64,000 bases of DNA from Halogeometricum sp. S3BR5-2 (GCF_031624635.1 NZ_JAMQOQ010000002.1:620001-684000), one strand, 5' to 3'; positions 53,352 to 61,923 are shown, numbered from the stretch's first letter. Notes: generated by a model not told the origin, from the letters alone. Made by a program: numbers and translations.

Positions 53352-54065
53352 CTACCAGTCGATGACTTCCTTGTCGCGCCAGAAGTGGCCCGACGGCGAC
53401 CCGGCCTCGAAGCGGGAGAGCCACACGGGCGTCTCCGCGCCGCGTTCCACCGACCGATCGGCCTCCTCGCCGCCCATGTCGGTGCGGACCCACCCGGGAC
53501 AGACGGAGTTGACGATGAGGCCTTCGTCGCCGTACTCGCCGTCGAGGTACCTCGTGAGGCCGTTCAGCCCCGACTTCGAGACGCGGTAGGCCGGCGACCC
53601 GCCCGACTGCTCCTCGTTCAGCGCGCCCATCCCCGAGGAGACGTTGACGACGCGCCCGCCCTCGTCCTGTAGCAGGAGGGGGACGGTGTGCTTGCAGACG
53701 AGCATCGGCCCGCGGAGGTTCGTCGACAGCGTCCGGTCGATGTCCTCGGTCGACTCCGCGACGATGTCGCCGTCGCCGCCGGAGACGCCCGCGTTGTTGA
53801 CGACGATATCGAGGCGGCCCGCGGCGGAGAAGACGTCGTCCGCGGCCTGCGAGATATCGCCCTCCTGCGTCACGTCGACGAGGAGGTGCGTCCACTCGTC
53901 GGGAATCTCGTGGGTGATGCTCCGCGTCGCGGCGAACACCGTCGCGCCCAGGTCGTGCAACCGCTCTGCTATCTCGCGGCCGATACCGCGGTTCGCGCCC
54001 GTCACGAGGGCGACCTGTCCCTCCAGGGAGTCGTACACGTCGGGTTCCGGAACGTCCTCGGTCAT
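53352..54065 (-). CDS. short-chain dehydrogenase/reductase (SDR), carbonyl-reductase type
   Basis: A 237-residue NAD(P)-dependent SDR: TGANRGIGREIAER (cofactor loop), NNAGVSGGD, the catalytic Ser in NVSSGMGALN, the YRVSK catalytic pair and VNSVCPGWVRTDMGG. The C-terminal FWRDKEVIDW is the typical end of carbonyl-reductase-like members. Convergent with kynureninase (11-nt gap); the JAMM protease gene lies upstream on the same strand, 72 nt away. Substrate unknown. Confidence 0.92.
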   Translation of the reverse strand: MTEDVPEPDVYDSLEGQVALVTGANRGIGREIAERLHDLGATVFAATRSITHEIPDEWTHLLVDVTQEGDISQAADDVFSAAGRLDIVVNNAGVSGGDGDIVAESTEDIDRTLSTNLRGPMLVCKHTVPLLLQDEGGRVVNVSSGMGALNEEQSGGSPAYRVSKSGLNGLTRYLDGEYGDEGLIVNSVCPGWVRTDMGGEEADRSVERGAETPVWLSRFEAGSPSGHFWRDKEVIDW

Positions 54066-54137
54066 CGACTCGGGAGAGGGACCGGCGCCGCAAGGGGGTT
54101 GCGTTCTCGGCCGGCGCCGCCGGGTCGCGCCCCCCCC

Positions 54138-54626
54138 CTACTCCGAGGCGACGACCCGCAGTTCCTCGAACGCCTCGCCGGTCCACCGGTAGGCGTTCAG
54201 GCGGCCGTCCGGGTGGCAGAGTAAGTAGACGTAGCCGGGCCACCCCGCCCGCGCCTCGTCGGTCGGACTCGGAGTCGGGTGGCTCTCCGGATGGCTGTGG
54301 TAGAAGCCGACGAGGTCCAGCCCTTCGGCTTCGAGGGCGTCGATGGTCTCCACCGTCGTCGCCGGGTCGAGTTCGTACTCGGTCCGCGGGTCGTCGGCGA
54401 CGTTGGGGATGGGGACGGCTCGCTCGACGATATCGGTCTCGGTGCCGGAATCGGCATCGCTCGGCCTACCCGCCCGAGACCCGTCGGCCCGGTGCCCCGC
54501 GAGGACGCCGCACACCTCGCGCGGGACCGAGTCCGACGCGCCGTCTCGGGCGCGGGCGAGAATCGCGGCTCGCGCGTCAGTTGAGAGGCTGACTCGGTTC
54601 GTCGGCGGATTCGTCCTCGAAGTCAC
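54138..54626 (-). CDS. JAMM/MPN+ metalloprotease (desampylase-like)
   Basis: A 162-residue zinc isopeptidase. The JAMM motif is complete: Glu37 in REVCGVLAG, His110 and His112 in FYHSHPESHPTPSPTD, Ser120 and Asp123. In Haloferax the JAMM protein HvJAMM1 removes SAMP ubiquitin-like tags from target proteins, and this gene fits that size and motif, so it is probably a desampylase. Its start at 54626 overlaps the end of the upstream IDI-like gene by 50 nt, so the two are expected to be cotranscribed and coupled. No SAMP gene is nearby. Confidence 0.9.
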   Translation of the reverse strand: MTSRTNPPTNRVSLSTDARAAILARARDGASDSVPREVCGVLAGHRADGSRAGRPSDADSGTETDIVERAVPIPNVADDPRTEYELDPATTVETIDALEAEGLDLVGFYHSHPESHPTPSPTDEARAGWPGYVYLLCHPDGRLNAYRWTGEAFEELRVVASE

Positions 54627-55203
54627 GGCGCATCGCTATCTCGAACCACGGGCACAGACGAAGCTGTCGGTACCACTGGGGGTGCTCGTGGAGGTGTTCG
54701 TAGTCCACCCACAGCAGGCCCGCTATCTCCTCCTCGTCGGGGTCCAGCGTCGTGTCGTCCAGCGTCACCTTGAGGACCGCACAGACCTCCCACTCCAGTC
54801 CGGCGTTCTCGTAGTAGCGTTTGTACTCGAACTTGTCCGTCACGCGCAGGTCGCCGTACTGGTCGGGGGTGATGCCCAGTTCCTCTTCGAGTCGCTGCGC
54901 CGTCGCGTCGACCTGACTCTGCCCCTCCACGGGGTGGGAGGCGACGGTGCCGTCCCAGGAGGTGTCCCACAGGCGCTTGGTCGGCGCGCGCTGTGCGAGG
55001 AGCAGGCGGCCCTCGCCGTCGAAGACGAGGCAGGTGAACGCGCGGTGTCGCGTCCCGTCCCCGGTGTGGGCGTCGAGGCGGTTGACGAGTCCCTGCTCGT
55101 TGTCGTCGGCGTCGACGGCGATGACGTCCTGTGCGGCGTTCTTGTGGAGTTCGCCCTCCTCCGCGGCGTCCGCGGCGGAATTGGCCCCCTCGTCCGTACT
55201 CAT
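54577..55203 (-). CDS. IDI type 1-like Nudix protein
   Basis: A 208-residue Nudix protein closest to type 1 isopentenyl-diphosphate isomerase: HRAFTCLVFDGEGRLLLAQR, TKRLWDTSWDGTVASHPVEG, and GLEWEVCAVLKVTLDDTTLD, which keeps the Glu of the E-V-C active-site segment. However the family's active-site Cys (in a CGHP motif in E. coli Idi) aligns here with Ala (TVASHP), so a standard isomerase reaction is doubtful. It may be a different Nudix hydrolase or a divergent isomerase; haloarchaea generally also have a type 2 IDI. The ATG at 55203 is chosen over an upstream GTG. Confidence 0.88.
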   Translation of the reverse strand: MSTDEGANSAADAAEEGELHKNAAQDVIAVDADDNEQGLVNRLDAHTGDGTRHRAFTCLVFDGEGRLLLAQRAPTKRLWDTSWDGTVASHPVEGQSQVDATAQRLEEELGITPDQYGDLRVTDKFEYKRYYENAGLEWEVCAVLKVTLDDTTLDPDEEEIAGLLWVDYEHLHEHPQWYRQLRLCPWFEIAMRRDFEDESADEPSQPLN

Positions 55204-55297
55204 ACCGTGGACCAAGGGAGAGGTGGGTCAAGGAGTCTTCGATGCGCGGTGGCCCCGCGACGCCCGTCGGCGCCCGTTGGCGCCGTCGATGCTCGAC

Positions 55298-56251
55298 TCA
55301 AATGTCGCCGTTCGGGTCCGCCGGCGAGGGGTCGTACGCCTCGCCGACGGCGAACCGCATCGCGCCCGGGCGCGCGTCGACCCGCAGATGCCGCCGTTCG
55401 ACCAGTTCGCCGTCGAGGCTGAACTGCCGCGGGGCGCCGGCGTCGACTTCGAGGTGACTCACTTTCAGGCGCGTGAGGTGCGAGGCGCCCCGACGCAGGA
55501 GTCGGTCGGCCGCCCCCTCGGTGAGGTAGTTCAGCGCCGGTCGGTTCCGGACGACGACGACGTTCAGGAGGCCGTCCTCCACGTTCGCCTGCCGCATCCG
55601 CTCGCCCGGGAAGCGACGGCCGTTGCCGACGAGGAGCATCAGCGCCTCGCCGGTCCAGACGGGGTCGCTCCGCGGGCCGGCGCGAACGTCCAGTCTGAGC
55701 CCCTCGAACGTCCGCGTTCGCTGGAGCGTCGAGAGCACGTAGGCGAGAACGCCGAGTCGGCGCTTCGCCTCGCGGGTCGTCCGCGCGCTGGCTTCGGCGG
55801 TGAGCCCGCAGACGCAGGAGTTGAGGAACGGGCGCTCGGGCGCCTCGGACAGCGAGTCGGCGGACGCCGCGGCGGTCCAGCGGACGCTCCCGAGGTCCAG
55901 TCTGCGGCGGCGACCCTCCGCCAGCACGTCGAAGGCGTGTTCGACGCCGCGGACGCCCACGTTGTCCGCGAAGTCGTTGCCCGTCCCGCAGGGGACGACG
56001 CCGAGCGTCGTCCCGTCGAGTCTCCCTTCCGAATCGACGCCGCGGACGACTTCGTTCAGCGTGCCGTCGCCGCCCGCGGCCGCGATAATCGAGGAACCCT
56101 CGCGGGCCGCCTCGCGCGCGAGTTCGAGCGTATCCCCCTTCTCCCCGCTCTCCCGCACGTCGTAGCCGCGGTCCTCGGCCATCGCCCGCGCGCGGGCGCT
56201 TCGTTTCCCGTCGCCGCTCCGCGGGTTGAGAACGAGGATTCGGTCGGTCAC
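55298..56251 (-). CDS. diacylglycerol kinase-family lipid kinase
   Basis: A 317-residue lipid kinase of the DAGK_cat/YegS family: LVLNPRSGDGKRSARARAMA near the start, the ATP-site AGGDGTLNEVVRG (residues 59-71), VPCGTGNDFADNVG and the C-terminal SLDGELVERRHL region. It may phosphorylate a diacyl or, in archaea, an archaeol-type or other lipid; archaeal substrates are not settled. The start is GTG at 56251, chosen because the first 9 codons of the open frame are Cys/Pro-rich and unlike the family. Divergent from a PHP gene by 53 nt. Confidence 0.9.
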   Translation of the reverse strand: MTDRILVLNPRSGDGKRSARARAMAEDRGYDVRESGEKGDTLELAREAAREGSSIIAAAGGDGTLNEVVRGVDSEGRLDGTTLGVVPCGTGNDFADNVGVRGVEHAFDVLAEGRRRRLDLGSVRWTAAASADSLSEAPERPFLNSCVCGLTAEASARTTREAKRRLGVLAYVLSTLQRTRTFEGLRLDVRAGPRSDPVWTGEALMLLVGNGRRFPGERMRQANVEDGLLNVVVVRNRPALNYLTEGAADRLLRRGASHLTRLKVSHLEVDAGAPRQFSLDGELVERRHLRVDARPGAMRFAVGEAYDPSPADPNGDI

Positions 56252-56304
56252 GGCCGGTGCTCCGGGGCAGAAGAACAAAGGCGTACCGCCCCCTCGAACG
56301 GGTC

Positions 56305-56973
56305 GTGTTCGCCGTCGACCTTCACACGCACTCTCGCTTCTTCCACTGGTCGCCCGGCCGACCGACGCGCTTCGACCCGGTCGGCCTCTCGCTGTCCGCC
56401 CTCGCGGGGCGCCTGCGCGGACTCGACGCCGTCGCGGTGACGAACCACGACTACGCCTACGCCTCGCAGCGGCGGTTCCCGACGATTCCGGGTATCGAGG
56501 TGTCGACGACGATGGGGCACCTCCTCGTCGTCGGCCCCGACCCGCCGAGTCGGACGCGGGCGGGGGAGTTGACGCCCGCCGAGGCGGTCGACGAGGCGCA
56601 CGACAGGGGCTGTGCGGCCATCGTCGCCCACCCCTACCGAAACAGCAGTCTCCGGGACACCGAGGCCGACTTCGACGCCGTCGAACTGAACGGGAAGAAC
56701 CCCGAGCACGTGGTGCAGACGCGCGAACTCGCGGAGCGACTCGACCTGCCGCTGACCGGCGGCAGCGACGCGCACTACCCCTTCGAGGTCGGGCGGGCGT
56801 ACACGTTAGTCGACGCCGACGAACTCACGCCCGCCGCCGTCGCCGACGCCATCCGCTCGGGCGAGACGGAGGCCGTGGTGAACCTCAACCGGTTCGAGGA
56901 GGAACTCGACCGGGCGTACACGCGCATCCACCACGCGAAGGGCGCGATGGACGGCGGGTCGAGTCCGCAGTAG
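56305..56973 (+). CDS. PHP-domain phosphoesterase
   Basis: A 222-residue PHP-domain protein, starting GTG at 56305: DLHTHSRFFHW gives His7 and His9, VTNHDYAY, the Glu in PGIEVSTTMGH, AAIVAHPYRNSSL, and GGSDAHYPFEVG give the remaining ligands. The order matches phosphoesterases acting on nucleotide or sugar phosphates such as the 3',5'-nucleoside bisphosphate phosphatases. Substrate unknown. It shares a short divergent region with the lipid kinase gene. Followed by a small convergent membrane gene. Confidence 0.86.
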   Translation: MFAVDLHTHSRFFHWSPGRPTRFDPVGLSLSALAGRLRGLDAVAVTNHDYAYASQRRFPTIPGIEVSTTMGHLLVVGPDPPSRTRAGELTPAEAVDEAHDRGCAAIVAHPYRNSSLRDTEADFDAVELNGKNPEHVVQTRELAERLDLPLTGGSDAHYPFEVGRAYTLVDADELTPAAVADAIRSGETEAVVNLNRFEEELDRAYTRIHHAKGAMDGGSSPQ

Positions 56974-56987
56974 ACGGCGGATGCAGG

Positions 56988-57161
56988 CTACCTCTCCGTT
57001 TCTCGGCCCGTCACGCGCCACACCTGTGCGACGGCGACGACGATGAGTGCGAAGGGAACCAGCGCGAACAGGCCGAAGTCCGTTCCCGAAACCAAGAGGA
57101 GCGACATCGCGATGATCGTCAGGAGGGGAGCCCGAACGTCGACGGCGTCGTCGGTTGCCAT
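56988..57161 (-). CDS. small membrane protein (57 aa)
   Basis: A 57-residue protein starting MATDDAVDVRAPLLTIIAMS at an ATG at 57161, with two closely spaced helices (about 11-26 and 28-46) and a charged tail (WRVTGRETER). It lies 41 nt downstream of the Lrp-type regulator gene on the same strand and may be cotranscribed. Convergent with the PHP gene. No family recognised. Confidence 0.6.
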   Translation of the reverse strand: MATDDAVDVRAPLLTIIAMSLLLVSGTDFGLFALVPFALIVVAVAQVWRVTGRETER

Positions 57162-57202
57162 CGGCTGACACTGGAACTGACAACCGGATAACTGTTCTGC
57201 CG

Positions 57203-57625
57203 CTACGGGCTTCGACCGAGTCGCTCGTCCAGAATCAGGCGCGTCTTCGTGCTCTTGACCTCGTCGAGTTCGCGGGCCTGCGTGATGAGTTCGTTCACCG
57301 CGCGCGTGTCCGCGGCGTCGACGACGAGCACCACGTCCTCCTCGCCCGACACCTGCCAGACGAAGTCCACCTCGTCCCACTCGGCCATCAGTTCGGAAAT
57401 CTTCGTCGTGTCGACGTCCACCTTGACCGACACCTCGATCATGGCCTTGATGTTGCCCGTGCGGGTGGAGACGGTGAACCGCTCGATGACGCCGTCGTCC
57501 GTCAGGCGTTCGACGCGGTTCCGGACCGTCCCCTCGGACGTTTCGACCTGCTCGGCTATCTCCGTGTACGGCGTCCGCGCGTCCCGTCGGAGGATGTCGA
57601 GAATCCGCCGGTCCAACTCGTCCAT
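57203..57625 (-). CDS. Lrp/AsnC-family transcriptional regulator
   Basis: A 140-residue regulator with an N-terminal HTH (LDRRILDILRRDARTPYTEI, AEQVETSEGTVRNRVERL) and a C-terminal RAM domain (MIEVSVKVDVDTTKISELMA, DFVWQVSGEEDVVLVVDAAD) that binds an amino acid or other effector. Start MDELDRR at 57625; a GTG/ATG five codons upstream is less likely. It is divergent from carA across 97 nt that hold a perfect 15-bp palindrome, so it probably controls carA and itself. The effector may be arginine or pyrimidine-related, which is inference. Confidence 0.93.
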   Translation of the reverse strand: MDELDRRILDILRRDARTPYTEIAEQVETSEGTVRNRVERLTDDGVIERFTVSTRTGNIKAMIEVSVKVDVDTTKISELMAEWDEVDFVWQVSGEEDVVLVVDAADTRAVNELITQARELDEVKSTKTRLILDERLGRSP

Positions 57626-57656
57626 GTCTCCACTGCCCACCGCACGGCCTTACCGA

Positions 57657-57671
57657 TTACGAAATTCGTAA
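57657..57671. promoter_or_regulatory. operator-like palindrome between the Lrp gene and carA
   Basis: TTACGAA-A-TTCGTAA, perfect 7-bp arms with a single central base. It is 19 nt upstream of the carA TATA box and 32-46 nt upstream of the Lrp-type ATG. This is the size and symmetry of Lrp/AsnC sites and the placement fits control of both genes. Confidence 0.6.
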
Positions 57672-57690
57672 CTCAGCTTCGAAAGCAACA

Positions 57691-57696
57691 TTTATA
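57691..57696 (+). promoter_or_regulatory. TATA box of carA
   Basis: TTTATA (extended TTTATAGA) lies 27-32 nt upstream of the ATG at 57723, a strong leaderless promoter. Confidence 0.65.
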
Positions 57697-57722
57697 GACC
57701 CGGCTTCCGTGTGTTTCTCGTA

Positions 57723-58802
57723 ATGTCGGACGCCTACTTGGCTCTGGAGGACGGCCGCGTCGTCGAAGCGCGCGGTCGCGCTCCGGGACGCACACGTGGC
57801 GAACTGGTGTTCACGACCGCGTACACGGGATACGAAGAGAGCCTCACGGACCCCTCCTACGAGGAGCAGGTCCTCACCTTCTCGTACCCCCTCATCGGAA
57901 ACTACGGCGTCCGAGAGGAGCGGTTCGAGTCCGACCGGATTCACCCACGCGCCGCCATCGCCCGCGAGTTCACCGACGACGTCGTCGAGTGGTTCGAGAA
58001 GGAGGGCGTGCCGGCCATCGACCACATCGACACCCGTGACCTCGTGACCGCCGTGCGCGAGGAGGGGGCGATGAAGTGCGGCATCGCCGTCGGCGACGAC
58101 GCGACGCCCGAGGACGCGAAGGAGGAACTCGCGCAGTGCAAGGGCATGAGCGAGCACACCGACATCGGCGCGCAGGTCAGCACCGTCGAGCACGAGACCT
58201 ACGAGGGAGGCGGCGAGACCGACGTCGCACTCGTCGACTGCGGCGCGAAGATGTCCATCGTCGACTCGCTGAACGAACGCGGCGCCGACGTCCACGTCCT
58301 GCCGCACGACACCGACGCCGAGACCATCGAGGAACTCGACCCCGACGTGCTGTTCATCTCGAACGGCCCGGGCGACCCCGCGAACTTCACGGAGGCGCAG
58401 TCGCTCGTCGAGGAGTTCGTCGGCGAGGTTCCCCTCGCGGGCATCTGCCTCGGCCAGCAGGTCATCGCGCGCGCTCTCGGCGGCACCACCGAGAAGATGG
58501 CCTTCGGCCACCGCGGCGTCAACCAACCCGTCCGCGACCTCAACACCGGGAAAGTCGTCATGACCACGCAGAACCACGGCTACACCGTCGGCGAACCCGG
58601 CGACCTGAACGTCACGCAGGTCAACGTCAACGACGACACCGCCGAGGGACTGGAGAACGACGACCTGAACGTCATCACCCGCCAGTACCACCCCGAGGCC
58701 CACCCCGGCCCCAACGACTCGCTGGACTTCTTCGACGACGTGCTCGGCATGGCCGGCGTCGACGCCGGCGGGGACGAACCCCGAGTCGCCGCCTCGGACT
58801 GA
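57723..58802 (+). CDS. carA: carbamoyl-phosphate synthase small subunit
   Basis: Glutaminase subunit that passes ammonia to CarB to make carbamoyl phosphate for pyrimidines and arginine. The 359-residue protein has the N-terminal CPSase domain (GYEESLTDPSYEEQVLTFSY, IDTRDL) and the class I amidotransferase domain with FISNGPGDPANF, Cys242 in GICLGQQ, KVVMTTQNHGY and YHPEAHPGP. carB is not adjacent (the next gene is on the opposite strand), unlike in many bacteria. The TATA box selects the start at 57723; the upstream MFLV codons are excluded. A palindrome upstream suggests Lrp control. Confidence 0.97.
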   Translation: MSDAYLALEDGRVVEARGRAPGRTRGELVFTTAYTGYEESLTDPSYEEQVLTFSYPLIGNYGVREERFESDRIHPRAAIAREFTDDVVEWFEKEGVPAIDHIDTRDLVTAVREEGAMKCGIAVGDDATPEDAKEELAQCKGMSEHTDIGAQVSTVEHETYEGGGETDVALVDCGAKMSIVDSLNERGADVHVLPHDTDAETIEELDPDVLFISNGPGDPANFTEAQSLVEEFVGEVPLAGICLGQQVIARALGGTTEKMAFGHRGVNQPVRDLNTGKVVMTTQNHGYTVGEPGDLNVTQVNVNDDTAEGLENDDLNVITRQYHPEAHPGPNDSLDFFDDVLGMAGVDAGGDEPRVAASD

Positions 58803-59037
58803 ACGCGATATCGGACTGACCACCTGCTGCGACCGCACCACCACCGAACCGCGCCTCGACACCGGAGGCGCACCCACCTGACGCCCACCGCGGCACTCTG
58901 CCGCCGTCCTCCGTTTCTTCTGACCCGCACCGCGAGCGCCGCCGCTCTCGGTCGGTTCGAGTTCGGAATCGAGCGCCGTCGAGTCGCATCGCCGGGCGCG
59001 CGGCGGTTCGGCGCCTGCGTTATCGCGTTAGGTTAGG

Positions 59038-60051
59038 TCACGTCAGGTCGGCGTCCATCACGAACGTCGGTTGTTCCGCGACGTCGACGCGCGCGCGGGC
59101 GGCGTCGGTGACCCACTCGACGCCCTCCGGAATCAGCACGCGCGTCCGGTCGGCGCCGACGCCGGCCGCGTCGCGGCCGATAGCGGCGAGGAGTGCCTCC
59201 GCGGCGTCTTCGTCCCCCCGCGCCCACGCGCCGACGGCGTACTCGACCCACGTTTCGCTCTCCCCGTCCTCGTTCTCCCGGTCGTACGACCGGCCGCGGA
59301 CGGCGAACCCGCGGGTGGGACCGCCGCCGACGACGAGGAGTCCGCCCTCGCCGGCGGCCTCGCGCAGTCTATCCCGTGTCAGCGACGACACCGCCCACGA
59401 CTCCTCGCTGTCGAGGGCCAGACCGGCCAGTTCGCTCCGCACCGCGCAGTCCGACCAGAACGCCCACGCGGCGTCCGGGTCGGCGTCCTCGCCGGTCCGG
59501 ACGGGGACGTCGGCCGCCGGGTCGGTGTCCACGCCCGCGTCGGCGTCCGGTCGCGGGTGCACCCAGCGGAACTCGATTCCGGGGTCGTAGCCCGCCTTGC
59601 GGGTGAGTCCGAGGCTCTTCACGTTCCACGAGAACACCATGTTCCGGAGGACCGTCGCGCCCGCCTCGCGGGCGAAGTCGAACGTCGCCTCCGAGAGCGT
59701 CTTCGCCAGTCCGCGGCCGCGGTAGTCGGGGTTGACGCGCATCCCCTGCGCCCACGCCTCCCACGCCGAGAGCGTCGTCACCTGCACGATGCCGCCGAGG
59801 TCCTCGGAGGGGGCGTCGCCCAGGTCCGCGACGAGCGTCTGACGCGTCTCGCCGTCGTCGTCGGCGATCCAGTCGTGGTAGATGTCGGGGATGTAGTCGC
59901 TGCCACCGCGGTCGGCCCACGTGTCGGCGGTGAACGCGGCGACGGCGTCGTAGTCCTCGGGACGGGCGGCGCGGACGACGACTTCCGCGCCGGTCTCGTC
60001 CTCGACGCGCGCGTACTCGACGAAGTCGCTCGTCGTCCCTTCGTCGGTCAC
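59038..60051 (-). CDS. GNAT-family N-acetyltransferase
   Basis: A 337-residue protein with a GNAT domain in its first 170 residues (VVRAARPEDYDAVAAFTADT; MRVNPDYRGRGLAKTLSEAT, the acetyl-CoA-binding motif A; FSWNVKSLGLTRKAGYDPG) and a second, less recognisable half (AWAFWSDCAVRSELAGLALD; VVGGGPTRGFAVRG) that may be a second GNAT-like fold. The substrate is unknown. It follows gatD on the same strand with a 7-nt gap, so the two are probably one operon, but no functional link is obvious. Confidence 0.88.
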   Translation of the reverse strand: MTDEGTTSDFVEYARVEDETGAEVVVRAARPEDYDAVAAFTADTWADRGGSDYIPDIYHDWIADDDGETRQTLVADLGDAPSEDLGGIVQVTTLSAWEAWAQGMRVNPDYRGRGLAKTLSEATFDFAREAGATVLRNMVFSWNVKSLGLTRKAGYDPGIEFRWVHPRPDADAGVDTDPAADVPVRTGEDADPDAAWAFWSDCAVRSELAGLALDSEESWAVSSLTRDRLREAAGEGGLLVVGGGPTRGFAVRGRSYDRENEDGESETWVEYAVGAWARGDEDAAEALLAAIGRDAAGVGADRTRVLIPEGVEWVTDAARARVDVAEQPTFVMDADLT

Positions 60052-60058
60052 GGGACGC

Positions 60059-61312
60059 TCACTCCCACGGCACCGACCGCTGGGTCAGTTCGCCGGCCAG
60101 CGACCGCCCCATCGCCTCCGCCGGGTCCGCGAGGTTCGCCAGCGCCCACATGAGTTTCACCTTCGCGGTGCCGGGCAGGGTGTCGCCCGCCTCGACGACG
60201 CCCGCGTCCAAGAGGTCCCGGCCGGTATCGTACACCCGGTCGCAGACCCGCCCCTCGATGCACTGGGTCGTCATCGCCACGACGGTGCCCGACTCGACCA
60301 GTTCTTCGAGGACGGGGACGAAGTCGGTGTGGACGTGTCCCAACCCCGTACCCTCGACGACGAGGCCGTCGAGGTCCCGCCCGCGGAGGAACTCGGCGTA
60401 GGCGTCGACGTCCATGCCGGGCGTGAACTTCAGGAGGTCGACGCTCTCGTTCAGGTCGGAAGCGATGGCGAACTCGGTCCCGTCGCGGTCGGCGTGGTCG
60501 TGGCGGAAGGTGACCGCCTCCGTCTCGTAGTCCACCTCGCCCAGCGGTTTCGCGCCGACCGTCTCGAAGGCGTCGCGGCGGGAGGTGTGGTTCTTGCGCA
60601 CGCGCGTGCCGCGGTGGAGGGCGCAGACGTCGTCGGACTCCGAGCCGTGCATGCACACCATCACCTCCGCGCAGTCGGCCTTCGCGGCCTCGACGGCGCA
60701 GACGGCGTTCATCACGTTGTCCGAGGAGGGGCGGTCCGCCGAGCGCTGACTGCCCGTGAACACGACGGGGACGGGCGTGTCGAGCACGAACGACATCGCC
60801 GCCGCCGTGAACTGCATGGTGTCGGTGCCGTGCATGACGACGACGCCGTCCGTGCCGGCCTCGATTTCGTCCTCGATGGCCTCGGCGAGGTCGCGCCACA
60901 CGTCGGGCGTCATGTTTTCCGACAAAATGTTGGCGACGACGCGCCCGCGGTAGTTCGCCCGGCCCGCGAGGTCCGGGACGGCCCGGAGGACGTCCTCGGC
61001 GTCGAACTGCGCGGTCACGGCGCCCGTGCGGTAGTCGACGGTGGAGGCGATGGTCCCCCCCGTCGAGATGAGCGAGACGGTCGGCAGGTCGTCGTCGAAG
61101 GCGATTTCGGAGGTGCTCGACTCCGATTGGGCGTCCTCGACGTCGTACACGTCGGTCTCCAGTACGTCCACATCGGCCTCGGCGCGGTCGACGCCGACGT
61201 TGTAGCCGCCGTCGAGTTTGACGACGAGATGCTCCGGCGTCGACGACGGCATCAGGACGCCCTCGTTCGTGACGCCCGCGCGGTCGACGCGGACGCGGTC
61301 CCCTGGGTTCAT
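60059..61312 (-). CDS. gatD: Glu-tRNA(Gln) amidotransferase subunit D
   Basis: L-asparaginase-like subunit of the archaeal GatDE complex, which releases ammonia from Asn or Gln for conversion of Glu-tRNA(Gln) to Gln-tRNA(Gln). The 417-residue protein has the N-terminal domain (GDRVRVDRAGVTNEGVLMPS), the asparaginase motif SLISTGGTIASTVD with catalytic Thr87, HGTDTM with Thr163 and Asp164, and KNHTSRRDAFE. GatE, the partner, is not in the window. The ATG at 61312 is used because the upstream frame is Arg-rich. The GNAT gene follows after 7 nt. Confidence 0.97.
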   Translation of the reverse strand: MNPGDRVRVDRAGVTNEGVLMPSSTPEHLVVKLDGGYNVGVDRAEADVDVLETDVYDVEDAQSESSTSEIAFDDDLPTVSLISTGGTIASTVDYRTGAVTAQFDAEDVLRAVPDLAGRANYRGRVVANILSENMTPDVWRDLAEAIEDEIEAGTDGVVVMHGTDTMQFTAAAMSFVLDTPVPVVFTGSQRSADRPSSDNVMNAVCAVEAAKADCAEVMVCMHGSESDDVCALHRGTRVRKNHTSRRDAFETVGAKPLGEVDYETEAVTFRHDHADRDGTEFAIASDLNESVDLLKFTPGMDVDAYAEFLRGRDLDGLVVEGTGLGHVHTDFVPVLEELVESGTVVAMTTQCIEGRVCDRVYDTGRDLLDAGVVEAGDTLPGTAKVKLMWALANLADPAEAMGRSLAGELTQRSVPWE

Positions 61313-61422
61313 ACCGCGAGGTACCGCCGGACCGGACTTGAAATCTCCCTTTCTCCCTCCCGGCCGGGGCGCCCGCCCGGAACGGCGCAAGAGCCATACG
61401 CCCGGCGCGCGCACTCTCGGCC

Positions 61423-61923
61423 ATGCAACGGACCGACGAGGAGGAGCGCTCCGCCACGGAATTCGCAGCCGATTCGGACCTCGACGGCTGGTCGGGCGCG
61501 GCGGACGCGTCGGGCGCGTCCCCCGAATCGTCCGCCGGAGGCAGTCGCCTCGGACGCCTGTTCGCCCCCAAGGCGTTCCTCGGCGTCCTCCTCGCGTCGT
61601 TCGCCGCCGCGGTCCTCGGAAACGGCATCCCCTTGGTCGGCCTCTTCGGCGGCCTCCTCGGTCTGCTCGCCGTCGGGTTCGGCGTCGGCCTTCTCTCCGA
61701 GCGCCGCCGGTATCTCGAAGTCGGCGCGGCCGGAGCGCTCGTCTCCGGTCTGCTGCTGGTCGCGAGCACGATGTTCTCCTTCTTCGCGCCGTTCGCCATC
61801 GACCTCGTGGCGCAGTACGGTCCGGCCATCGCGGGCGCCGGGGCGGGGGCGGGTCTCCTCGCGTCTGTTCTCGGCCACTACCTCGGCCGCGACCTGCGCG
61901 ACGGACTGACGCGAGAGGTGTGA
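61423..61923 (+). CDS. hypothetical membrane protein (166 aa)
   Basis: A 166-residue protein with a polar acidic N-terminus (about 45 residues) and four predicted helices, around PKAFLGVLLASFAAAVLG, LVGLFGGLLGLLAVGFGVGL, LEVGAAGALVSGLLLVASTM and IAGAGAGAGLLASVLGHYLG. The glycine/alanine-rich helices suggest a tightly packed membrane bundle of the kind seen in DUF456-like proteins, but I cannot assign a family. It is divergent from gatD and followed after 55 nt by the interrupted membrane gene on the same strand. Confidence 0.7.
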   Translation: MQRTDEEERSATEFAADSDLDGWSGAADASGASPESSAGGSRLGRLFAPKAFLGVLLASFAAAVLGNGIPLVGLFGGLLGLLAVGFGVGLLSERRRYLEVGAAGALVSGLLLVASTMFSFFAPFAIDLVAQYGPAIAGAGAGAGLLASVLGHYLGRDLRDGLTREV

